From Salminus brasiliensis (taxonomy: Eukaryota > Chordata > Actinopteri > Characiformes > Bryconidae): DNA of 64,000 nt. Below, piece by piece: positions 24,501 to 34,700 of this stretch; positions within the stretch are counted from its first letter, which is position 1; the number at the start of each line of letters is the position of its first letter. The notes beneath the pieces were generated by a model. That model was not told where the DNA came from, did no database searches, and was given only the letters and a program-made list of their open reading frames with translations. The translations under genes and the position numbers were made by a program. The stretch is taken from assembly GCF_030463535.1 (NCBI RefSeq), contig NC_132891.1, positions 9,854,949-9,918,948 of the forward strand, read 5' to 3'.

Positions 24501-27500
24501 TCTTCCCCTTCTCTTCCCCTTTACTTTTCTACTCTTCTCTTCTCCTTTACTTCTCTACTCTTCTCTTCTCCTTTACTTAACTACTCTTCTCTACTCCTTT
24601 ACTTCTCTACTCTTCTCCTCTCTTCTCTACTCTTCTCATCTCCTTTACTTCTCTACTCTTCTCTACTCTTCTCTTTTCTACTCTTCTCTTCTCCTTTACT
24701 TCTCTACTCTTCTCTACTCTTCTCATCTCCTTTACTTCTCTAAGTCTTCTTTTCTCTACTCTTCTCTTCTCCTTTACTTCTCTTCTCCTCTTTTCTCTAC
24801 TCTTCTCTTCTCCTTTACTTCTCTACTCTTCTCTACTCTTCTCATCTCCTTTACTTCTCTACTCTTCTTTTCTCTACTCTTCTCTTCTCCTTTACTTCTC
24901 TACTCTTCTCCTCTCTTCTCTTCTCTACTTCTCTACTCTTCTCCTCTCTTCTCTTCTCCTTCTCTACTCTTCTCTTCTTTTCTTCTCTACTCTTCTTTTA
25001 AACTTTTCTACTGTTCTCTACTTCTCTACTCTTCTCCTCTCTCTTTTCTCCTCCTCTCTTTTTCTATCTTCTCCTCTCTTCTTCTCTCTTCTCTATTCTT
25101 CTCTTACTCCCCCTTTTCCTTTTCCTCTCTTCTTCCTTGTCTCTCTTTTTCATCTCATCTCTTTTCTTATTTTTCCTCCCTTTTTGCCACTTTTCTCCTT
25201 TTGTTTCATTTTTTCTTTTTTCTTCTTTTCTTATTTTTCTTTACTTTCTCTTCATTTCGGTTTGCTCTCTACTCTTCTCTACTCTACTCTACTCTTCTCT
25301 ACTCTTCTCATCTCCTTTACTTCTCTACTCTTATTTTCTCTACTCTTCTCTTCTCCTTTACTTCTCTACTCTTTTCTCCTTTATGTCTATACTCTTCTCT
25401 TCTCTACTTTTCTACTCTTCTCCTCTCTTCTCTACTTTTCTTTTCTCCTTTACGTCAATACTCTTCTCTTCTCTACTCTTCTCCTCTCTTCTCTACTCCT
25501 CTACCTTTTTACTCTTCTCCTCTCTTCTCTACTTTTCTTTTCTCCTTTACGTCTATACTCTTCTCTTCTCTACTTCTCTACTCTTCTCCTCTCTTCTCTT
25601 CTCTACTTCTCTACTCTTCTCCTCTCTTCTCTTCTCCTTCTCTACTCTTCTCTTCTTTTCTTCTCTACTCTTCTTTTAAACTTTTCTACTGTTCTCTACT
25701 TCTCTACTCTTCTCCTCTCTCTTTTCTCCTCCTCTCTTTTTCTATCTTCTCCTCTCTTCTTCTCTCTTCTCTATTCTTCTCTTACTCCCCCTTTTCCTTT
25801 TCCTCTCTTCTTCCTTGTCTCTCTTTTTCATCTCATCTCTTTTCTTATTTTTCCTCCCTTTTTGCCACTTTTCTCCTTTTGTTTCATTTTTTCTTTTTTC
25901 TTCTTTTCTTATTTTTCTTTACTTTCTCTTCATTTCGGTTTGCTTCTTCGTCTTTTCTCTTTCTCTATATTATTTCCTATTCCTACAATAACGATTATGT
26001 TCCTCCCTCTCTCTTGGACCACAAGTCTCATGCATCTTTACTGATGATGATAAGAACAGTTATCACTGTGAAAGCTGAGGCGTGATTTGAAAAGGTTTGA
26101 TCGGCTTGATCGACCAGACTTTTGTGCACCAAAGGAACAGAGCCAGTCAATAGCGGAGGTCCAATTGGCCGGCCATGAGCCTGAGTAATGGAGTAGCCTA
26201 ATTGGTCTCTCCAATGATGGAAATGAGATGGTGCCCAATGGCAGCTGCAACCCAGAGATGAACTGCAGAGCAATCAGGTTAGTGAACCTGCTTCGACTGC
26301 TCAACAACACAATGGACAGAAATCAATAATCCCTGTCAAACAGCGGAGTTGCCCTTGTTCAGAGAGGCTGAGTGGAAAGATCCTCTCCACAGGACCCGTG
26401 TACAATCCTCTGAGCGAACCAGAGGGCTGTCACGTTATTGTCTCCAAATGGTTTTTGTTAAGTAAAGCAATAATGGGCCAAGCACGTCGACCATAATGCT
26501 TGTCAGTTGTCACCATGGAGACTGTTGTTTTTGCTCGCTGTCAGCAGCTGTGTATGTAATGATCGGCTCTATACTCTGCTCTAAGAAGCCGTCCGCCCCC
26601 TTTGTTGGTTTTTACGTCCCGATGGAGTGGCCTACTCAGCTAAAATATTTTTTGAATAACCTGAGATTGGCACGTGTAATGCTTGGTTTTATCTGATAGC
26701 AACCTTAATCCCAGAGGGACAAGGGAAAAAAACTGCCCTCGAAGCCAAGGGAAGGAGGTTTTTAGGGGCTCTATTGCTTCACCAAGAATGTTCTTCAGCT
26801 CCAAACAAAAAGGCAAATTAGCGTCACTTGTCAAATGTGAGGTATTCATGCTGTCAGCTCTGGCACGGTGCCTGAGCGCTGCTTGATTGTCTTTTGAGGA
26901 GCTGCCTTTTCACTCATGTTCATCACACAGGAAGCCAAGAGGAGGACGTGGAGCAATTTTATGGAAATCATCAACTGGAGGTGAATCATCGTGCCAATCG
27001 CCGGCTTCCAGCAGGCGCTCTTATTACACTTATTTTCTGTCAGAGAAGCTGACACATCATGGCACTTGCCAGCCAAGAGAGAGAAATTGAACTCAAGTGC
27101 ATGAGTGCTGAAAATGTCAGTATAGCTGGGTCAGTCCTCTTCTCCTGTTTTGGACCGTGTTCAAATATTTTCTCTGTAATAAACATTTTCACATGTTTCC
27201 CCTAAAACGCTGAATGTGGGCTGCCATTCAAAGTTTTTACTCATTGTTCAGTTGTTCATTTGTTGTTACACAATATGACTCATGACAAGAAGAGATCTAT
27301 TTGTTTCCAAAAAAGATTAAAAAAGATTTGTTTCTAAAACTCACAGTCTGAATCGGATCACAGTTTTTTGTGTATTTTGTGTTACTGCTTCCTTTGTATT
27401 AGTGACTTTTATTGTGATATAGTCTGTTTGGATTACTGACTTTTATTCTGACACTGTTTATATTAGTGGTTTATTTTGGTACAGTCTGGTTATTTGTTTA

Positions 27501-30500
27501 TATTCGTGATTTGGAGATTAATCTGTACAACCAAACTTTGTGTATGTGTTGGTGGGGGGGGGGGGGGGGTCCACATGGTCCTAGAATGGCTGTGTATTAG
27601 ACTACAGCATTTACTACAAAACAACATTGATTTAAATTCTACAAATTAGACATTTAAATCGATCAGTTTTATTATTTTTTTTCATTGTAAATGACATTAT
27701 TAGCATGAAGTTAAATCTTTATATTTAGAATTTTGGGGGCGTGGCCTCTTTTGCTTTAATGAGTCCACAACTTCATGGTGAGTAGATTAAGTTTGTCCAT
27801 GAGTTTCAATGGAGAAAAATCTAAATATTGTAAAAAAAAAATGTTTCTCTTTTTGTCAAATTTCTGAAACATTCTGTTGTGTAAATTAAATTAATTAATT
27901 AATTTTTTTTTGTTATGTAAATATAGTAGAATAATGTCCAGTAGTAATATAAATGTAGCTAAAGATAAAGTTGAGTTTCCAAATTTCCAATAACTTAACA
28001 GTAGTTTCTGTGGTGTTTGGAGCTGAGACTCAGTAGGGCCCTGGCTATGTAATGTAGTATTAAACAGGATGGAGGGAAATGTCATCATTAAAAGTGCTGA
28101 AACTGGGGCGGCCTGTTCTCCCCCTGCTCCCTGTGCTCTGGCATCCATACAGCCTAATGTGAGAAGACATTAGTGTGTGTCGTAAGACATGCTCGAAGCC
28201 CCGGCGGAGGCACTGAGGACAAAATGTACATGATAGGTTGGAGCACATTCGAGTTCACTGGCACTCTGCCTAAGCAAGGTGTACTGATTATTCCAGGTGG
28301 TTGCAGTCGCTGAAGAGGTTCCTTAGTCTTAAGATAGGCTTCTGTCTGTAGGTTAGCAATGAAGACAGCAATGTTTCCCAGGGCTTCCAAAGGCTGTCTG
28401 ATTTCCCCAGTATACACTGCAAACAGTAAAGAAATACAGTCATCCGGGGTGTGAATGTTGTCAATGTGACAAATAGATTCTAGGCTGTTAAAATTGATTA
28501 TGTTGGTAATTAGTTAATCTACTGGCTAAACAATATTGCAAATAACGAATATTGTAAAAAATATACATGTATGAAATGTTGGAAATTATATAAAAACTGC
28601 AATTTTGTGGAAGTGTGTGGCAAACAATGCCTATAAATTAGTGTGTCCATCAGACTCATATCAGCCAACATGAGTCCAATATGAGAATTTGCATATTATC
28701 ACCCAAACTACCATTTAAAAGCACTGCCAAACACTGAGAAGGTCAATTTTAATCTATTCAGCTTCTGATCTTTCTTTCCCTCTGTTCTTTTCTTCTTTGT
28801 ACCTCCATCCCTCTGCACTCGTCCTGCTGCTCCATGGGGTGGTCTTCAGGTACGTCCATGCCCTGTACCTCGGGGTGCAGAGTCAATGGCGAGGGGACCA
28901 TTCCTACTGGCGTATGATGTTCGAGAGTGCGGACATCAGCATGCTGCGGCTCCTGGAGACCTTTCTGAAGAGCGCTCCTCAACTCGTTCTGCAGCTCAGC
29001 ATCATGGTCCAGACCAGCCAAGTGCTCCCTTTACAAGGTCAGTTACTCTTTTCCAAAGCATTACAGCTAGCTTAAAAGAGTGTGCACATGACAGATAGGG
29101 TTCCTTAGAACCCTCTATAGAAGAACCACTTTTGGACCTGTAAAGCAGGGGTTCTCAAGGTGTTCTAATGTTAGACACAGTAGACAAATAAGTACCATCA
29201 TATTTGTTTCAAAGGAGATCAAGCTCCTCGCTAGTGAGCTACTAACAGGGTCCAGATTCATATTTCACACTATATGTCCAAATGTTTGTGGACGCCCGTT
29301 CTAATGAATGCATTCAGCTACTTTAAGTTGTATCCATTACTGATGCAGATGTGCCTGTGCACACACTCAGACGCAGCTCGTCTTGTCCCTGTAGAGAAGT
29401 CTTGCCAATAGAATAGGACTATCTGGAGCAGCTAAACACAAGCCTATTGGCACCATTCCTAATACTAGGCTTGGACTAGAGGGGTACAGGGCCCCCCAAC
29501 ATTGAGCCGTGGAGCATTGGAACTGTGTTCTCTGGCATGATGGATGATGCTCCATCCAATACTTTTAAGATGAGTTGGGCAGTTGTAGATGAGGTGGGGT
29601 TTTGATCATCCAACACCCTGACCTCACTAACATTAACTCCAACACAAGCAGGATATACTCTTTTAATACCCTTGATTTCAGAAGAAACAATGAATGAGCA
29701 GGTGTCCCAATACATTTGTCCATATAGAGTATGTCCCATTGTATCTCTACACCCTTTGGATTTGTGAATTGAGCTACTTTTGAGTGCGTCTGTTGCTGAC
29801 ATACATGTTCAAATGTGCACACAGCTTTACAATCTTTGCAGAGAGGCAGTGCCGGTACAGAGGCAGTTCCTGGAGCAACTGTTTATGGGCCTTGGGTCAC
29901 TATGTCCAATGTTAAGCACTAGATAGACGAGTATAGACAATGCCTCCCAGCTTTGGGCTGTGTTGGGCAGTTGTAGAAGAGGTGGGGTGGTGATCATCCA
30001 ACATCCTGACCTCACTAATGCTCTTAACACTGAATGCAATCAGATCCTCACAGCAATGCTCTAATGTCTAGTAGAAAAACTTCCCTGGACAGTAGAGACA
30101 GTTAAACAAAGCTAAAGCAGGGTCTTTTTGTAATAGCCTTGATTTCAGAAAAAACTATGAATGAGCAAGTGTCCCAATAATTTTGTCCATATTGTGTATG
30201 TGAAATATCTTCAGTGAGAGCACACTCTTATAAATGAAGGTGCAACAAAGTTATGCCATAGAAGAATCACTTTTGGTTCCATAAAGAAATACAGTACTGT
30301 TTTTGTGAAGACGTTGTGAGTGTGAAGAAGCGTTACATTGACTTCTTTAAACCTTTAAAAGGTTCCTCACACACATTTGTTTTTCCAAACATGGATTTTA
30401 TGGAATCCGAAATGGTTCCTCTGTGGCATCGCTCAAAGAACCCTTTGTAGCGTCATTATTTTTAAGAGTGCATAATGATCTTTGTCTGTGTTTCTATTCA

Positions 30501-31755
30501 GCAGTGCAGTTCACAGGCTGCTCAGTCTGCCTGGCTGCATGCTCGTTTGGTGTGATTGCTAGATTGTATCTGGTTAGTATTCATTGCCACAGTGGGACTC
30601 ATTTAGAAACTTAGCCTCACTTAGCATTCATTAACGAACAGATCTGCCATGAGTTACACAGCATGGCACTACGCAGCGGTTCATTTTCAGTCCAACTGCA
30701 AATTAGCTGGAGTGAGAAATCAGCAGCTGATTATAGAGCACAGCGTATATGGGTTATATGGCCTTAAGCATCAGTAGCATGCTTAACAGTGACCTTTCTG
30801 CTGTCACATAAAAGACTGGACTAGCTGGCCAGTGCCAGTATCAAGTCTTTCACTGTATTAGCCAGGCATCAGGACCAGTGGAATTACTTTAATAGAATAT
30901 AAAAGGGGAAAACTGCTCTCTGAGACATATTTGATTCCAGTGCCATGCTTACGTGCATTTGGCTTTTTTTACTGACTGAATTATTAGTGTAACTGAAAAA
31001 GATTTGTTTAAATCCATAGCGACGAACAAAAGTGCTTCACTGTTTACTCAGAAAATATCTTTAGCTAGTTTGTATCAGCTGGGATCCTAAATATACCTCT
31101 AAGCTTAGATTCTACAAGTCAGTATGGATACCTAGATACATAACACTCAACATACAAGTGCCCAGGTACTCTTGGAAAAGGTCTAATGCTAATGTAATGG
31201 TTGATCGGTGTAGATGATGTATATTGCCTAATTATTATTATTATTATTATTATTATTATTGAGACTGGTATAGACAGTGTATTTCTCACAAACAATGCAG
31301 TCTGAAGATGATGATGATGATGATGATGAAGAAATGATCGTTATTATTGTTATTATTGTTGATGTTATTATTCATGTTATTATTATTATTATTATTGAGA
31401 CTAGTATAAACAGTGTTCAAAATCAATTAATTTTAAAGATGATGATGATGATGTAATGAAGATGATTATTATTATTGTTATTATTGTTGATGTTATTGTT
31501 AATATTATTATTATTATTATTAAGACTGGTATAGACAGTGAATCTCTCAAAAACAATGCAGTCTGAAGATGATGATGATGATGATGATGAAGAAATGATC
31601 ATTATTATTGTTATTGTTATTATTGTTGATGTTATTATTCATGTTATTATTATTATTATTGAGACTAGTATAAACAGTGTTCAAAATCAATTCATTTTAA
31701 AGATGATGATGATGATTATTATTATTGTTGTTGTTATTGTTGATGTTATTGTTAA

Positions 31756-31788
<33 letters not shown>

Positions 31789-34700
31789 GACTGGTATATA
31801 CAGTGAATCACTCAAAAACAATGCAGTCTGAAGATGATGATGATGGTGATGATGATGATGAATATTATTATTATTAGTATTGTTGTTGGTTATTATTATT
31901 ATTATTAGTAGTAGTAGTAGTAGTAGTTGTAGTAGTATTACTGAGAATGGTATAGACAGTGTATACCTCATAAAAAAACATGCAGTCCGATGATGATCAT
32001 GATTATGATGATGATGATGATGATGATGATTATTGACACTGGTATAGACAGTGTATACCTCCTAAAACAATACATGCAGTCTTATTATGATAATTGTTGA
32101 TATTAAAAGAAAGGCCGTTGTAGGAGATGTGACTGTGCTTTGTGCTGTAAAATAACTAATTCTAAGACAGTAGTGTCCGCGGTCATGCAATACAGGCATG
32201 TTACCCTAACTAAGCATTTAGCACAGGTCAGTTGGATGTAGGGGGCTAAAAGAACCCTTCCCAGGATCCATCCTTCCTCATTATAATGAACATAGCTTTG
32301 AATACCAGTTGAAAGGATACAGTCCTAGAGGCATTTGCATCCAAATGTCAAACAGCAAACTGCACCACAAAAGAATACCCCAGAGGTGGCCAATTCCACT
32401 GTACATTCTGATGTCCTTCTCTTTCGTTATGCCACTGGACAAGATCCTGCAATTCCTCAGTGGTGTGTGTTGCTCTGAGCATGCAATGAGAGCGATGCTG
32501 CACTCATGGCTAATTCAGAAATTCAAAGCAGCTGAAGGGAGCTGTGGAGCTGACTGATGCTCGTGTCTGGAGCATTCATTAGCAAAGTCCCTTAGTTCTG
32601 CTTCTCTTCACCAAATGGGTGAGCTGATGAGCTGCCAGATAGTGATCAAATATTTATGACAGCTTTCCACAGCACTCAAACACAGCCTCTCTTGTTTTTC
32701 TATGAGAGTGTGTGTGTATGTGTGTGTGTGTGTGTTTTATACTTAATATTGATTGCTTCCTCTTATTCCATGAAGTGTAGATCATCACTGACACTAACCA
32801 GTAGTCAGACGGGCAAATGCATATGCTGATGGCCATACACACTCATTTTCATCTCTGACATTTATTACTCTGTACTGATGTGTGATGGTACTAAAGTCAG
32901 CTGTCTCTGATAGTATCAGTGGTTATGAGTTATCACAGATGCCACCACTTCATGCTTTGTCTTTATCGCCCATTCATAGCAGGTAGTACGTAGTTAATGA
33001 TAATAATAATAATAATAATAATCATCGTCATCATCATCATCATCATCATCATCAGTTTAAAACTGCAGAGGAACCTCATAAGATGCTTTGAGGTACCTTC
33101 AAGGAACCTTTTTCTTCTAAAAACATTTTTCTTCAAGGTTCCGTAAAGCACCTTAAGAGGTTCCTACACAGTTTCAAACTGATGATGATGATGAAGATTG
33201 TTATTATTATTATTGTTATTATTATTAGTAGTATTATTACAAACATTACTCCACAGTTTCCTCTCATAAGAATCTTTTAATAGTGTATATTAATGAAATC
33301 TATTGTTACAGGCCTTATGGCTAGTACTATTAACTAATATTTATCATTATGAGACTATGACTGTAACAAGATGATATGAAATTTTGTTTAACATTTATGT
33401 AGATAAACATACTTACTATATTGTAATTATTGAATTTGGCTTCTTTTAAAACATGATGCATTATATATTTTCTTGCTGTTTCAAGAAGCAGTGCTTGGAA
33501 TTTCAAATTTCTATGGCGTTTTTGCTGGCCAAAATAAATGAAACTAAAGCTAAAGCTAAAAATTACATTTTAATTCAACTTTATCTACCAGACAGAATCT
33601 GCAGACTAGGGGTCCTAACATAGCCTTAAATAATCTGATAAAATGTATAAAAGTTTAGCCATATATTTGACTTGCTAATCTCATATTTGAATTGTTTATT
33701 TTTATAATTTTGCAGGTGTCTAATGGCATTTGTGAGTCACCCGGCTTTCACGCATTAAAGGTGTCGTTTATGTCCATGCTAATCGATGGCAGATAGAGAT
33801 TAGGCTGAAAAATGTGGGAATATTCCTTTAAAACATCTCAAACCTCAGTCCTTTTTCGTTTCCTGCCCCCCCAGGCCTCTCTGCATCTGCCTCCTTGGTG
33901 TCTCTTGCCTGGATGATGGCATCTTACCAGAAGGCTCTGCGGGACTCCCGTGATGACAAGCTGCCCATGTCTTACAAAGCAGTGTTGGTACAGATGCTGT
34001 GGCACCTGTTCTCGGTGGGGGCACGAGCCATGGCCTTCGCACTGTTCGCCTCCATCTTCCAGCTGTACTTCGGCATCTTCATTGTGGCCCATTGGTGCGC
34101 CATGACCTTCTGGATCATCCAGGGCGAGACTGACTTCTGCATGTCCAAGTGGGAGGAGATCATCTACAACATGATGGTGGGCATCGTGTACGTGTTCTGC
34201 TGGTTCAGCGTGCGCGAGGGGCCCACAAGGTGTCGGCTGTTGCTGTACACCCTCATAGTGCTGGCAGAAAACGTGGCCCTCACTGCAGCTTGGTACCTTT
34301 ACCGGGGGCCACGCATCTCCGACTTCTACGCCGTGGTGGTGGTCTGTGTGGTGGCTTGCAGCTACGCCCTGGGCACGTTCTTCATGTTCGTGTATTACTG
34401 CCTGCTGCACCCGGACGGCCCTGTGTCGGCCACTAATTTGGGATGCGGCATGATGGAGGTGGGGGCCATCTCGGAGCCTTGCCTTTCATCCGTGACCTCA
34501 GCCCCACCTCCAGACGTGGTCAGCAGCCCACCCAGGACGTTGCAGAGGACTAAAGGAGGAGCAGAGCAGGACGCAGCAGGAGGGGAGGGTGCTGATGTGT
34601 TTCAGGTGCGCCCTCCTGCCGGTTTAAGGACCCCTGCGCCCCGCCTCACCCCAAAGACAGAAGGGCCGGTTATCCGCATCGACCTGCCCAGGAAGCAGTA

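Larger units (their letters stand above)
11135..28849 (+). other. xkr7 intron 1 (about 17.7 kb)
   Basis: The intron runs from donor GTAAGG at 11135 to acceptor TTCAG ending 28849. It carries many degenerate DNA-transposon derivatives, microsatellites and the polypyrimidine array at 23690-25960. No extra conserved coding exon was recognised. Stretches at about 20640-20990 and 26080-27090 are complex, repeat-free sequence and could be conserved non-coding elements. Confidence 0.85.
29038..33874 (+). other. xkr7 intron 2 (about 4.8 kb)
   Basis: It contains two consecutive Tc1-like MITE copies, one intact CACTCTTAAAAA element, the GAT/ATT higher-order repeat (31230-32060) and other simple repeats. 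From 30600 to 31200 and 32100 to 32640 I see no feature. Confidence 0.85.

Noticed and set aside
24000..25000. Regularly spaced tandem units that might suggest a CRISPR array
   Set aside because: Units are contiguous low-complexity DNA without unique spacers, and the genome is a vertebrate.
23635..26085. 816-codon open frame rich in Leu, Ser and Phe
   Set aside because: It is a reading of the polypyrimidine minisatellite. Frames shifted by one base are also open for long stretches, there are no splice sites or conserved domains, and the composition follows the DNA repeat.
31538..31971. Asp-rich and Ile-rich frames on both strands
   Set aside because: They are translations of GAT and ATT triplet tracts.
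33838..34410. 190-codon minus-strand frame
   Set aside because: It is antisense to xkr7 exon 3, whose plus-strand protein is clearly the conserved one.
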